Assembly (NCBI GenBank): GCA_036346275.1
Contig: JAYEVK010000391.1
Location: forward strand, 1-64,000
Source of the DNA: Otatea glauca
Taxonomy: Eukaryota; Streptophyta; Magnoliopsida; Poales; Poaceae
Direction of reading: 5' to 3'
Length of the DNA: 64,000 bases
Shown here: one piece after another, positions 32,461 through 44,339 of the stretch
Layout: the number at the start of each line of letters is the position of its first letter
How positions within the stretch are numbered: position 1 is the stretch's first letter
Program-made: the position numbers and the translations under genes
Notes under the pieces: generated by a model
Seen by the model: only the letters and a program-made list of their open reading frames with translations
What the model was told of the DNA's origin: nothing
Database searches by the model: none

Positions 32461-33495
32461 AAGAAAAAGAATGTGCCGAAATGGTATATTCATAAACATG
32501 TACCCTCGAACGGGAGATATAAATACCAAATTAAAACTTACCAAGAAGAACAAGGTGATTTTGAGTTCTTGAATTATCTCTTGTATAACGATCTCATTAG
32601 TACTTAGTTTAGGTGAGGCCCTTTGCATGAGTGTGTTATTTTCATTCATCGATTACAAGAAACTATAACTATGAACATACATAGAGTTGTTTACGAATTC
32701 AAGAGGGTAAAATTATGTATCTTCGTATTTATAACTTCAAATTCTAGATGCTAAAATTATTTGGTTTAGAAGGAGTGAGTCATTAGTTAAAGTATTATGC
32801 ATGAATATTGCTTAGCATTAAGTGTCTTTGCATAGAAGCAATCTCTACAACTTGGGTCTAAAATTTTAAGTTATTGGTTGCTACTACATAGTTATAAGAT
32901 GATTCTTGTGTTACGGGTACTTTGGTTAAAGGCATTTAAACTCAACTATTCATACAATGTGGCTCCGGCAACTTTATCACTTAGGGTGTTTGCGTTAACT
33001 CAAAGTTGTTCAAACTAACATTATCTTTGCATAGCAAGCAAGGACATAACATTTTAAGGTCATAGTACTTCGTTTCGTTGAATTTGAGGTTCGTTTGAGG
33101 AAGTTACGATTATTGAACATTTCTCTCATTACAAGTTCGACTATTGAGCAATTAGTGCAAACCAAAGTAAAATCTAAATATTTTTGTATACTTATGATCT
33201 GTGCAATCCCAGGAGTGCAACTATACTGGTTTCACCAAGTTTTGAGCCTATCTGATTTATTCCATGATTTTTGGAACTAGGGATTGCACAGTTTCTTCAT
33301 GTTACCTAAAAAGGGGTTTTCATTCAATCTCTATTTAAAAGTTTTTACTGCAAGTAACATGTGAAGTTGCATTGCATAATCCAAATCCTTATTTCATAAC
33401 GCAAATTTAGAAACTATGTTTGCTGCATTTGGATACTTCTAGCAAAAGATATGAAGGTTTGATTCACAAGGGCAAAAAGGAAAGATAAAATGAAT

Positions 33496-33575
33496 TTTCT
33501 AGGATTTGAACCCTGCACTCTCTCGGTTCAAACGGCAAGGCTGTACCACTGGGCCAAGGTGTTGCTTGTGACAAG
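33496..33575 (-). ncRNA. tRNA-like / SINE-like pol III unit in CACTA
   Basis: On the minus strand an A-box-like TTGGCCCAGTGG (33557-33546) and a B-box GGTTCAAATCC (33512-33502) are spaced as in a tRNA gene. A complete cloverleaf is not apparent. A TTTT lies shortly after. It resembles the unit at 22764-22847 only in the boxes, not in the rest. Confidence 0.4.
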
Positions 33576-33599
33576 GCTATATGCGAAAATATTTTAAGC

Positions 33600-34115
33600 T
33601 TACCCTCACTTACCCTAGAGCTTTGCTGGAACGGCAATGGCGACGGCGGTGCTAGAGTTAGGAATGACTGGGGAGTGAGCTGCAGGGAGATGGGGTTCGG
33701 CTAGGGCAGTCCTTGGTGACGGCGGCGACCACCAGAGCTGGCCACGATGGTGTCGGTGGTGCAGGCTACCACTGAGTGCAGCTACTGGGGAATGGAAGCC
33801 ACGGCGAGTCTTCGGCCAGCGGATGCTGCATGCAATACATAGATCAACCTCAGGAGATTGTATGGCAGCTATGTGGGGTGTCGGGGCTAGGGTTAGGAGA
33901 GGTGGAGGCTGCGCGCGGCGTCGGGAGGAGTGGAGGTCGGGAGGAGTTGGCTGCAGCCAAGGGGAGCGAACGGCGGGGGAGGGGGCGGCGGGGGAGGGAG
34001 AGAGCGGCAGCGGGAAGGAGCGAGCGGCGGGGGAGGGGGAGGGACGGCGGGGAGGGCAGCGAGCGGGAGAACACGAGGGAGTGCAGGAGAACGAGTGAGT
34101 GTGGGATATATATGG
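33600..34115 (-). promoter_or_regulatory. Promoter and first-exon-like block of CACTA
   Basis: GC-rich block with gggg-aggag repeats and a TATATATA (about 34106-34113), placed, as in the other CACTA elements, between the internal gene and the subterminal array. No protein was recognised. Confidence 0.4.
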
Positions 34116-34119
34116 CCGA

Positions 34120-34895
34120 AATGAGCTATCTCTATCGGGTCAAAGGAAAAACCGACACTAATGAGTATATATCTCTATCGGTTTTGATAAAAAAACCGAC
34201 AGAAATGAAGCATATATCTCTATCGGTTTTGGAAAAACTGACACTAATAGGAAATGTATCTCTATCGGTTTTTACTAATAAACCGACACAAATAATAACA
34301 ATATCTCCATCGCTTTCAACAATAAAACCGACACTAATGACTTTATGTCTCTTTCGGTTTTGGACACAACTGGAAAATATATCTCTATCGGTTTTGACCA
34401 AAAAACCAACACAAATGAATCATATATCTCTATCGGTTTTGTACCAAACCGACACAAATGAATCGTATATCTCTATCGGTTTTGTACCAAAACCGACACA
34501 AATGAATCATATATCTCTATCGGTTTTGTACCAAAACCGACACTAATAGGAAATGTATCTCTACCGGTTTTTACTAATAAACCGGCACAAATAATAAAAA
34601 TATCTCCATCGCTTTCAACAATAAAACCGACACTAATGACTTTATGTCTCTTTCAGTTTTGGACCCTTCTGGAAAAGATATCTCTATCGGTTTTGACTTA
34701 AAAACCGACACTAATGAAGAATATATCTCTATCGGTTTTTAAAAAACCGACAATAATGAGAAATATATCTCCATCGGGTTTGAGGAAAAAATCGATACTA
34801 ATGAGACATATATCTCTCTCAGGTTTGAGGAAAAAACCGACACAAATTGTACATCTCTATCGGTTTTGTTAGGAAACCGATATAGATGAACATAA
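34120..34895. repeat. Internal subterminal-type array (TCTCTATCGGTTTTG)
   Basis: About 17 units of roughly 44 bp, ATATCTCTATCGGTTTTGTA followed by ccaaaaccgacacaaatgaatc. Each unit contains an inverted repeat, cggttttg...caaaaccg. Looks like the right end of an inner element. Confidence 0.88.
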
Positions 34896-35714
34896 CATGG
34901 TTCCTTTTTCTTGCAAAAAGTAGCTACATACCAGAATTATATAGATAACATCACATGGAGACTGCACCATGTAATTGCTAGACAACAGCACATGAACAAA
35001 CGTATTTCTTACATGCATCTTTCTCAGGTTTAATGAGGGTCTAGGAAGTGCTATAATTCAATATGACAAATGAAATGTGTGAACCAATAAACAGGAGCTA
35101 GTCTCATCATTAAGACAATGAGATGAAAACCCGATACAATTAAAGCCTTCACTTGTGTCAGGTTTCACTCAAAACCGACACAATCGTGCACCCGTCATTA
35201 AAATGATCATAATTCTTGCATACGGTGTCCGTTTTCGACGTACGAGTACTCGAATCGAAGGGGATGAAGAGATAGATTCGAAAATTCATAAAGTCCAAGT
35301 CTAAGTTGCAAATTCTTCGCGAGGATTTGGAAAAAGTGTCGACCCCAAAAAACGACGTTTAAGGCCTCAAAACAGCCTAAGTTTCGGTACCCGTTTTCGT
35401 CGATTGTTTGTTGCTAGTTTGAATTGTTTTTCATTACAGCTTGTGTAATCCTTGTTTCTAGTCTATATTTTAGAGTATGCTCATTTGTGAGAGTTTGATT
35501 CTGAAAAAAATTATATAAAATAGATATTACATATAATATCAACAGTCACAATCTATTCTTTTCAGCACAGATATTACACAATATCAACAGTCAATTCTTT
35601 AAGCATAGATAGTCCACATTAGCAATATCTAACACAATATCACATAACATTACCAAATATATGTACATTCACAACAAAAGCATATCACATTCACAGTACA
35701 CAATAAAACCCAGC
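34896..35714. other. CACTA internal segment without gene
   Basis: No gene is recognised. It contains degenerate cacatatcacattcaca repeats at its right side and a stretch around tgtcgaccccaaaaaacgac that may be intron of a lost gene. Confidence 0.4.
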
Positions 35715-36280
35715 GAGGCTCATCACAATCGGTTCTTACTCAAAACCGACAGATATCTGATGTCATCACAATCGGTTTTGATATAGAACCGCTTGTGATG
35801 AGGTGGTATTATCACAATCGGTTCTTACTCGTAACCAAACACGATGAGGGTGCCCTCATCACAATCGGTTCATAGCTAGAATCGACAGATAACACTCATC
35901 ATCACAATCGGTTCTTGCTCGTAACCGGCTACGCATGAGGAACCCTTATATCGTGTTCGTTCGAGCAAGAACCGATTGTGATGAGGGTCACCCTCATCTG
36001 TGTCAGTTCTGAGAAAGAACCGACACAGATGAGGGGTGTCATCACAATCGGTTATAGCTAAGAATCGATTGTGATGATGGGCACCTCATCTGTGTCGGTT
36101 CTGAGATAGAACCAATTGTGATAACACCCCTCATCACAATCGGTTCTAGCTCAGAACCGATTGTGATGACCCTATTTCCAAAAATTACAAATTATATACA
36201 CATATCACAATCGGTTTTTCCTTCAAAAGTTAGGAACCGACACAAATGAAGCGATAGTGTTGTACCATTCTGTAGTAGTG
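35715..36280. repeat. Right subterminal repeats and terminus of CACTA
   Basis: Units TCATCACAATCGGTTCTTAC followed by tcaaaaccga or agaaccgattgtgatg, about ten copies, ending CCATTCTGTAGTAGTG. Confidence 0.85.
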
Positions 36281-36839
36281 AGTGTCCGTGCGAATGCTGA
36301 TGGCGGCGACGCCTGGCGCACGAAAGGCACCCACGATGCCCCGATAACAGCGCCCACGGTGAAGGCCGTGCCTGCCCCAGCGGCGGCACACATCCCGACG
36401 AAGAATCCTCAAGCCCGCATGCCCTGTAGGCGATGGCGGCGTCCGTCGGTTGCACCCGCTTGAAAGATTGAGGCGGCGCTTGACCGCGCGCAACGGTGGT
36501 GCTAGAGCCAAGGAAATCGTGCAGCGCCTGAAGCACTCCAAGCAGCGGCGTCAGAGGCGTCATGTGGCGGCGACGTTGCGCCCGACAGCGAATAAGCCCG
36601 GTGGTTGGTGGCGCTATGCTGGCCGCCTTGTTTTTCTAACCCTAGCCGCTAGTTTTTCTGGAAGGCACTCAGGTCGGCTGGGCTTCATGGGCCTATGGGC
36701 CAGACAGTAATAGCCATTCGGCCCATCTTGTTTTCCAACAAAAAGAAAAAAAACTCAAAATCTGAAAAATACGATAAAACCTAGAAATTAGATTCTCTAG
36801 GTTTTGGGCTTCCGTAAATTTTGATAAATTTAGTATTTA

Positions 36840-37290
36840 GCACATTGGAAGTTACATGCTCTGGGTTTATTTTCTAGCTTTATGCCATTTTTATTATGTG
36901 CTGAAATTTATTTTCTGTTATTTAAGTGATTATGAAAATTGCTTCATAATTAATAGAAAATGCTAGAAAATTATATATGACTCATTGATGAGTATCATGT
37001 TGTTGTATTATTTTCCTTAGCATGATTTCATGTTTATTATGTGCTGGACACCTTATTTTCTGTTATTTAAGTAATTTTTAAAATTGCTTAATGATTAACA
37101 GAAAGTTATGAAAAATGCTAGGAAAATTTTATGTAGCATATTGAAAGCTCCATATATCTGGATTTATCGTCCTAGCATAATTCCATATTGATATATGTTG
37201 AAATTTATTTTTTTGTTACTTGGTAATTCTGAAAATTTGCTGAATAATTAGCAAAATACCATGAAAATTGCTAGGAAAATTCAAGGAAAT
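36840..37290 (+). repeat. Degenerate tandem repeat of about 145 bp in Copia leader
   Basis: At least three units share tattatgtgctgaaatttat, tctgttatttaagtgatt and aaaatgctaggaaaat segments, starting near 36892, 37038 and 37190. AT-rich and non-coding. Confidence 0.65.
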
Positions 37291-37399
37291 TTTAAATAAT
37301 TATCTACTTAATAGATATAGTCCAAGCTTTACTGATTGAAGAGTGAGCATGTAATATAATGATTTTACTTGTAGTAAAAGTCATTTTGCATAAATAGAA

Positions 37400-38480
37400 A
37401 TAGGATATGTTAGACATCGTAAAGAGGGAACTTGTCAAGCTTGCCCTGAATGGCAACAGTTAACTTACCCGGGTAATGAATACTAAGATTAATATAATAG
37501 CTCGATCTTTTGGAGCTACTATTTTCCCAGCCTGAAGCTGGTACCCCTGCTCTTCCCGAAGTCGCCAGATGTACGGCTCTGCACCTCCTAAGGCACCATC
37601 TTCGTAGGATCTAAAGGCCAAATAGTTAATCAAAAATGACTAGTTGGTACTTTGAATTTCCTGAAGGAAAAATATATAACCATCAAAGATCCATCTTGTT
37701 GCCAGAAGCACAACGCGAATGGATCCTCCCGCGCTTTTAGGATTCTAAAGGCTGTGGCGGCATATAATTTTTGTTATACACAAGTTTATCATTGATCTAA
37801 CATTATGTAACCAGAAAGTTACTAATGCTAAAAAGATCGACAAGATATTATGCACCTTCCGTCCTAATATGAGGATACTGCTGTAATAGTATCATCATCC
37901 CAAGTACTAGAGGTATTTCGAGCTTATATGCATTTTACTAGAAGTAGAAAAGCATGATGAACTCCTAGTGAAGAATCATCACGTACTTCCTAATGGGAGT
38001 CTTGCAATGCCCGGAGCACATGCAAATGCTCAGCAGGCTAGCAATAGCCATGGCCGCAAAAAGGGCCAAATGGAATAAAGGGGATAAGTGGAAGAATGCA
38101 GATTAAATAGGAGAAGAGGCAATTCATAGTGGAAAAATAAAGGTAAAGGGCCAGGGCCTTCCAGAAGTAAGGCTGCAAACCCTGAGTAACCCTGTGTGTT
38201 TATGTATGGATGCATCGGCCATTGGTCATGCAACTATCGCATCCCGAAGCATGTGGTAGACCTTTACATGCAATTCAATGGAAAACTAAATAAGACCTAG
38301 AGAAATAATATTAAGTCATACTTCACCGTTTAACCTGTTGTTGATACGAATGTTGAGAAGTGTGATGATATGATTATTGAAATTATTGAGTTCGAGGAGT
38401 CCCAGGAGGGCACCTACATCTCATATGGAGACCTAGATTAGTCTCCTAAATATCCCTTCACTTTGCTAAGTCGATGTCAC
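37400..38480 (+). pseudogene. Copia gag, degenerate
   Basis: Recognised from its 3' part. Around 38180-38290 a frame reads YGCIGHWSCNYRIPKHVVDL, which matches the usual nucleocapsid knuckle followed by PKHLVDLYQ in grass Copia elements; the first cysteines are lost. Next comes NVEKCDDMIIEIIEFEE and a stretch ending TYISYGDLD. The 5' part (37400-38000) has no continuous frame. Confidence 0.6.
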
Positions 38481-38689
38481 ATATTCCTTATAAGTCTCCT
38501 TATCAGTTTAGCCCTAGTTCCTAAATGAACATTTGGTCTACGCTCCTGTTGAGTGATTATCATTCAAAAATTGAATAAATTGATATTTCCCAGATATTTG
38601 ATTAATTATGCTATGTTTGTTCTATATTTTACAATTTGTTCCTGATGCAACAATTTTTTGATTGTTAAATCATACTTCCAATATAGAAC

Positions 38690-39040
38690 AAAGTATAATC
38701 CGATGGCGGAGGAGAAAATATATCTAGAAGACAGTTGTACCACGCTAAGTGAATTGAAAATATTATGACTATCGCCAAAAGTGATACTCACACAGTTGGC
38801 ACTTGAAGAATGCCATATTATACCCTGAGTCCAGTCGTACTCCCTTAAGTTTTAAAGACATTGGTCTAAAATCATTTTCATATGGAGACAGAGAATGAGG
38901 ATGGTACAGAATACCTACTCATGACTAAGTTTAATGGGTATAATAAATGTGTGGTTAAAAAACTTCATACATTCTCCTCTGGGTTATACTATGCACATAT
39001 AAAAAACCTGAAGTTTGTGTTGCGATGAAAACCCAGAAAA
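38690..39040 (+). pseudogene. Copia protease region, degenerate
   Basis: EDSCTTLSELKI (near 38735) stands where Copia proteases have DSGTTHTI, with the active-site Asp present. Following pieces in several frames fit the usual protease and its downstream linker. Many stops. Confidence 0.55.
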
Positions 39041-39900
39041 ATTAAAGATCTAGTAGATCGACTGGGTTACCCCGAGTTGAATATTATGAGAAGAATAATT
39101 ATAATTCTGTTGGCCATAGCATAAAAACTTTCCTAGATCTTAAGTTTTCTTATGCCCTGATTATGCTAAAGGAAAGCTTATTCTTAGATCTTCTAACCTA
39201 AAAAGTTAGGGAAGGATCATTGAATTTCCTGGAGAAAATTCAAGGTAATATCTATGGACCTGTTCAGCCCTTGTCGGGCTCCTTTTAAGAAATTTTATGG
39301 TACTGATAGATGCTTCTACTAGATGGTCCTATGTATGTCTCTTATATACTAGGAACCATGCTTCTGCCAAAATTAATTGCCCAAATTATTAAGTTAAGAG
39401 CCTACTTTCTAGAAGAAAGGATCAAGTCTATTCGAATGGATAATGCTAGCGAGTTTACCTCAAAAGCATTAATGATTATTGTATGGCTCTGAGAATTAAT
39501 GTAGAGCATCTCGTACCTAATGTCCACACTTAAAATGGCCTTGCAGAGTCATTATATTAAAAGAATAAAAACTTATTGCTTGGCTGCTCTTGCATAATAG
39601 TAGGCTTTCCACCAGTTGTTGGGGCCATGCAGTGCTGCATACTGCGGGTTTAATTCAACTCAGACCAACTGCACATTATGAAATTTCCCCGTTGCAGATA
39701 GTGCGTGAAAAATAATTAAGTATTTCTCATCTGCAAAAATTTGGTTGTACTGTATACATGCAAATCTCTCCACCACAGCGTCCACCATGGGACCTTACCG
39801 GAAGTTGAGGATCTATGTAGGTTATGAATCTCCGTCAAATATTAAACACCTAGAGCCTATAACAGGGGATCTGTTCATGGCTCGGTACGCTGATTGTACT
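39040..39900 (+). pseudogene. Copia integrase, degenerate
   Basis: A GAG-pre-integrase-like part (about 39050-39180) precedes the core. Readable pieces are NFMVLIDASTRWSYVCLLYT (first Asp), SIRMDNASEF (second Asp) and NGLAES (Glu) near 39535. The frame breaks repeatedly after that. Confidence 0.78.
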
Positions 39901-40589
39901 AAAGATATTTTTTGGCATTAGGGGGAGATAAGTACCACATTAGAATGCCGAGTCCTTAGATCCACGCACTAAAGAGACCGAACTTGAAGTTCTGAGGATG
40001 ATAAATCTGCAACAAATAAGCTAAACATCTGCCAAATGCCTTCACTGATCATAAGGGAGTGAAAAGATCTCATATACCTGCAGTATATGCACCTGAAAGA
40101 GTGGAAATATCCTAGAAGGATATTGAACCCACTCTTGACCCTCATGATAAAATGAGGGGGAGGCCTCCAGGTGCACGAGACTCAATTTCGCGGAGACGTC
40201 CGCAGAAGTAGAGAACCAAACAAATGAGAACACTACCTGTGACAGTAGAAGAAGCTCAACCTGATGTTGAGAAAATCCCTGATGTGAGCCATCCTGGAGA
40301 TGGTAACATCCCTGAAGTGATCCATCCTGAAGTTGACAACCCCAGCGTATATTTGCGTGCATAATCCAACGCTGAAAAGTCGGAACACCCAAACTCCATC
40401 ATTGTGGGAAATCACGAGGAGCTGGAAGAAATTAATAAAGTGATATCCTTGAAGTGATGCAGGAGAATTGTATAAAAGAAAGGCTACAATTGTCGACATA
40501 TATTTGCCTCTAAAATTGTTAAAAGCTAGATCCAGAATCAAGTTTATGGCAGAGTGCCAGAAGCGCTCAGATAGGGTCAAACAAAAAGA

Positions 40590-41410
40590 AGCAATTGAGG
40601 CAGCGCTCACTTAATAAGAGTAAAGTTTTTGGTCCTGTTGACCAAACATCTCCTAAAGTGTTCCCTGTAGGATCAAATGGGTTTTTCATCCGGAAGAGAA
40701 ATGAAAATACCCAGGTGTTGAGAAATAAAGTGAGGCTTGCAGCACAAGGATTCACGCAGAGACCCGACATCGATTATGATGAAACATATTCTCCTGTAAA
40801 GAGTGGAATAATATTCCGAAATTTAATATTAATGGCAGCAAGCTTAAACTTATCAATGCAGTTGATAGATGTAGTGACCGCATATTTATGGGTCACTGGA
40901 TACAGATATTTATATGAGAATCCCTGAAGGAGTTATCATTCCGAATCCTAATAATCGCAACATGTATAGCATCAAACTAAAGAGATCGCTATACAAATTA
41001 AAACAGTCGGGGAGTAACCGACTTAGTGAGTTCCTCCTGAAGAAGGAATATTGCACCTGTGTGTCCATAAAGAAATCACAGAATGGATTCTGTATCATCT
41101 CAGTTATATGTCGATGATCTGAATATCATCGGAACCACAGAGGAGATAGAGGAAACAAGTGCTTACCTCACGACAGAGTTTTGATATGAAAGATTTAGGT
41201 AAAACCAAACACTACTTAAGCTTGCAGCTAGAGCATTTTCCCAGAAGGAATTTTTGTACACCAGTCTTCTATACCAAGAAGGTATTGAAAAGATTTAATA
41301 TGGATAAATCGCATCCACTAAAAACCCCCATGGTCGTAAGATCCCTTGAAGTGGATAAAGTCCCTTTCAGACCAAGGATGGAAAATGAGAAAGTCTTAGG
41401 ATCTTAAGTC
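40590..41410 (+). pseudogene. Copia reverse transcriptase, degenerate
   Basis: The frame 40595-40927 contains VRLAAQGFTQRPDIDYDETY and SMQLIDVVTAYL, typical of RVT_2. The catalytic YVDD is at 41107-41118. Then MKDLGKTKHYLSLQLEH and VLKRFNMDKSHPLKTPMVVR follow up to 41407. At least three frameshifts. Confidence 0.85.
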
Positions 41411-42012
41411 CCATACTGATGTATCTTGCAAATTGCACAAGGCCTGAAGACATCGGGCTAGTGTCAAGACTTTACTCAAATACCTCCAAGGTACTTAAGA
41501 TCTTGGATTTATTTAGAAGAACCAAGACTTGACCATGATGGGATATATGGATGTTGGCTATCTGTCTGATCCCTACAGTGCCAAATCTAAGACTGATTTT
41601 GTATTTCTCTGCGGTGGTATAGCCGTTGCTTGGCGGTCTTGTAAGCAGACCTTGGTAGCTACTTCTACCAACCACTCAGAGATTATAACTTTAATTAAAG
41701 CCTCACGTGAATGTGTTTGGTTGAGACGCGTGATTAACCATATTAAGAAATCATGTGGTCTTAACGTCATCGATACCCCTCAATTATATTGAAGATAATA
41801 CTGCATGTGTTGCACAAATGCTAATGGGTTATGTGAAAAGCAATATCACGAAGCATATTGCTCCTAAACTTTTATATTCTCACGAACTTCAGAAGAACGG
41901 CGAGGTAAATATTTTGCAAACTAAGTCATGTGAAAATTTTGCAGATTTATTCACTAAGTCCTTGTCAAAATATACATTTCAAAGATGTGTCAATGGCATT
42001 GGAATGAGATGA
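41410..42012 (+). pseudogene. Copia RNase H, degenerate
   Basis: Contains MGYMDVGYLSDPYSAKSKTD (41535 on), AWRSCKQTLVATSTNHSEII and the end NITKHIAPKLLYSHELQKNG with FADLFTKSLSKYTF up to 42012. These are the standard RNase H blocks at the end of Copia pol. Confidence 0.85.
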
Positions 42013-42293
42013 CATAGAGATATGCAAAGTTCAGGGGGAGTAAATCCATGAACCATGACCCTTTGCATGATCCTCAAGGTCATATTTTAAATACTGAAGA
42101 TTATAATTTGTACTCTTTTTCCCTTAGTGAGTTTTCCTGAAGTTTTCTCACATGAAGGTTTTTAATAAGGTAACTATTGTAACACGGAGTGCAAGTGCAA
42201 TGTACTCTTTTCTCCATCCCTTTTTTCCCACAGGGTTTTTGGGAGGTGTTTTTAATGAGATATTTGCATTACGCGGTATTCGCCTAAGGGGAG
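42013..42293 (+). other. Copia 3' untranslated region with polypurine tracts
   Basis: A GGGGGAG at 42034-42040 and a second tract AAGGGGAG directly before the 3' LTR. No gene. Confidence 0.6.
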
Positions 42294-42502
42294 TGTTATG
42301 ACTCTATCTCTTATGTGTGGGCAAATCCGAACTCATCTCTTGTGGTTTTCTTTATATATTGGGCATCCTCCCTGTACAAGAGATCAATCTAATAAAGCGA
42401 GAGAACTTTGCCTCCTACTTTGTGTGTGCTCCAGTTCTTGTTCTTGTGATTTCGTAGGCATGCTGTTGATTGATCGTGGGTGAACAACTACGTTTTACAA
42501 CA
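42294..42502 (+). repeat. 3' LTR of the Copia element
   Basis: 209 bp, TGTTATGACTCTATCTCTT to TTTTACAACA, followed by the CTAAC duplication. Confidence 0.9.
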
Positions 42503-42507
42503 CTAAC

Positions 42508-42713
42508 AACCAGGTTACAAATCCCATGTACATCTGGTTATGTGCAAGGAATTGCAAAATACATGGTTTTGCGTTACAAAGGGCCATAAACATGGGTTTC
42601 ATGAAATTTACTCTCTTTCTTTTTGAGAAATCCAACTTATTATGTTTCGAATCTGCAGTTTTCAAATCATGTATTTTCTGATTTATTTGTTTCTGTTCCT
42701 GTCATTGTTTTAG
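42508..42713 (+). other. pfkB intron remainder
   Basis: Intron sequence right of the Copia insertion, ending in the polypyrimidine-rich acceptor TCATTGTTTTAG. No feature inside. Confidence 0.5.
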
Positions 42714-42851
42714 TCAAATTTGACAATAAGAGCGGAGGGAGTAGGCTCCATGAGTGGCAGGTTACTTTTAGGTACAGCCAAAGTATACCCTCTCAAGAGC
42801 TCATAGATACAACTGGTGCAGGTGATGCATTCATTGGAGCCGTTCTATATG
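42714..42851 (+). pseudogene. pfkB carbohydrate kinase, exon with ATP-binding signature
   Basis: It starts in phase 0 after TTTTAG and encodes SNLTIRAEGVGSMSGRLLLG. After a one-base deletion it continues IPSQELIDTTGAGDAFIGAV and LYG up to a GTATGC donor. DTTGAGDAF is the pfkB family signature: the Asp of GAGD is the catalytic base and the loop forms the anion hole for the phosphate donor. Phase and order fit the exons at 28415-28540 and 28704-28804. No following exon was found up to 50 kb, so the gene is also cut at its 3' side. Confidence 0.78.
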
Positions 42852-43024
42852 GTATGCTAAATACCTGCTACAGTTGGTTGTTTTCTTCTATACTAGTACA
42901 CTGTAATTTTTTTAGTGGAACTAGCAAGTTTTCTTTTCAAACATGAGTTGTGGTAAACAGAGCAACGGTATGCTTCATCTGTCATTTTCGTAGTAATCTG
43001 TACCAAAGCTCACTACTACAGGAA

Positions 43025-43450
43025 TGTATATCACAATCGGTTCTTTTTCGTCATCACAGTCGGTTCTGTTAGTGATACAAAGTCATTAGACAGTGATAAG
43101 GCAGTGCTATCACAGTCGGTTTTTGCCCGATTGTGATAAAAGCATCATCACAATCGATTCTTGCTCAAAACCGATAGTGATGAGACCCTCATCACAATCG
43201 GTTCTGAGAAAGAAACGATAGTGATGAGGGCGTCATCACTATCGGTTCTTTGTCAGAACTGATAGTAATGAGACACTCATCACTATCGGTTCTTTATAAG
43301 AAGCGATAGTGATGATGGAGTCATCACTATCGGTTCTGAGAAAGAACCCATAGTGATGAATCCATCAACACTATCGCTTCTTATAAAGAACCGATAGTGA
43401 TGAGGGCTTCATCAGTATCGCTTCTATCTCAGAATCGATTGTGATAAGTA
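43025..43450. repeat. Left subterminal repeats
   Basis: Units of the type TCATCACTATCGGTTCTTTA plus taagaagcgatagtgatg. About ten copies. Confidence 0.82.
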
Positions 43451-44339
43451 GGTGTGCTGTTGTTGTTTGTGCATTCATATTTCAGAAGGTACATTCATAT
43501 TTCAAATAAAAAAATTACAGAAAAGAATATCTACATGCATGCTTTCTTTATTGCGCTTCTAAAGATCAATACAACAAAATGACAAAATAGTATGAATTAA
43601 ATGATACAAGGACGTTAACTACACAATGGTAGAACACAGGGAACCATAACAAGAGAGCCACAATATTCAGCACCACTAAAGTAGCATTTAAAAGTAAGAC
43701 ACTGCATCAATCATAAGCAATTTCAAGATTGAACATTGATATTTTCATAATAAATAATGAAGTTCAATCACATCCATGATGATTTTCTAGCAGTTGCATG
43801 TAAGCACTTGATGTTCAACTTAGAAACAGAAGAAAAAGGAAGATAAGGGAAAAGATTACTTACTGAATATAGAAATTTATAACAGGTGATTTTAAATATT
43901 TTTCGGTTCAAGACATTTTATGTCGAGTTCCATGAAGACTCACAACAAGAATCCCATACTCCAAGAAGCCAACTTTCTAGTAATAATCGCCAGTAGTGAC
44001 CAAAAATTGACACAGTTTGTTATCACCGACACCTCTTTTCGTAAGTTACGCAAAGTGAAAATATTGCAAAAGAAATCATATCCATGCACATCAAATTTAA
44101 TATTATTAACGACAACACAATGAAATTCGTTAACACATATAAACATAATGCTAAGCTGCTAATATGACGTTGCTTGGTTAAAGTCAGTCAATCAAAGATA
44201 AGGTGCGGGTTCTCATACATCATACAAATAAATAACAAAGGACGTTTATAGACTGAATACATGCAAAATAACAGGTCCATTAATTTGGTGCCTCATTTGT
44301 GTTAGTAACATTGAGAACAAAACAAACAACGATACTGAC
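43451..44339. other. CACTA internal segment without recognised gene
   Basis: AT-rich sequence. Nothing is recognised. Confidence 0.4.

Larger units (their letters stand above)
31479..36280 (-). mobile_element. CACTA element, 4.8 kb, inside the Copia element
   Basis: Plus-strand ends are CACTACTACCCGAA and TTCTGTAGTAGTG, with an AGT duplication on both sides (31476-31478 and 36281-36283). Subterminal arrays at both ends consist of atcggttctt/aagaaccgat units. There is no transposase, so it is non-autonomous. It carries remnants of a ULP1-like gene (32146-32460, minus), a tRNA-like unit (33496-33575, minus) and a promoter-like block (33600-34115, minus). An additional internal array (34120-34895) belongs to a different subterminal type than the right end. 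The strand given follows the internal gene. Confidence 0.9.
30525..42502 (+). mobile_element. Ty1/copia retrotransposon with nested CACTA
   Basis: LTRs at 30525-30764 and 42294-42502 begin TGTTATGA and end TTTTACAACA. The element is flanked by identical CTAAC target duplications (30520-30524 and 42503-42507). Internal order is leader, gag, protease, integrase, RT and RNase H, as in Ty1/copia. The CACTA element at 31479-36280 sits in the leader. Without it the element is about 7.2 kb. The coding part has very many stops. It lies in the intron of the pfkB pseudogene, on the same strand. Confidence 0.92.

Noticed and set aside
33776..34546. 256-codon frame in CACTA (33776-34546)
   Set aside because: Runs through the promoter-like block into the subterminal array, giving repetitive LSVLIKKPT-type peptides; low complexity.
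36230..36563. GC-rich frames right of the CACTA in the Copia leader
   Set aside because: Several overlapping frames on both strands, one hydrophobic; no recognisable family and partly across the CACTA border.
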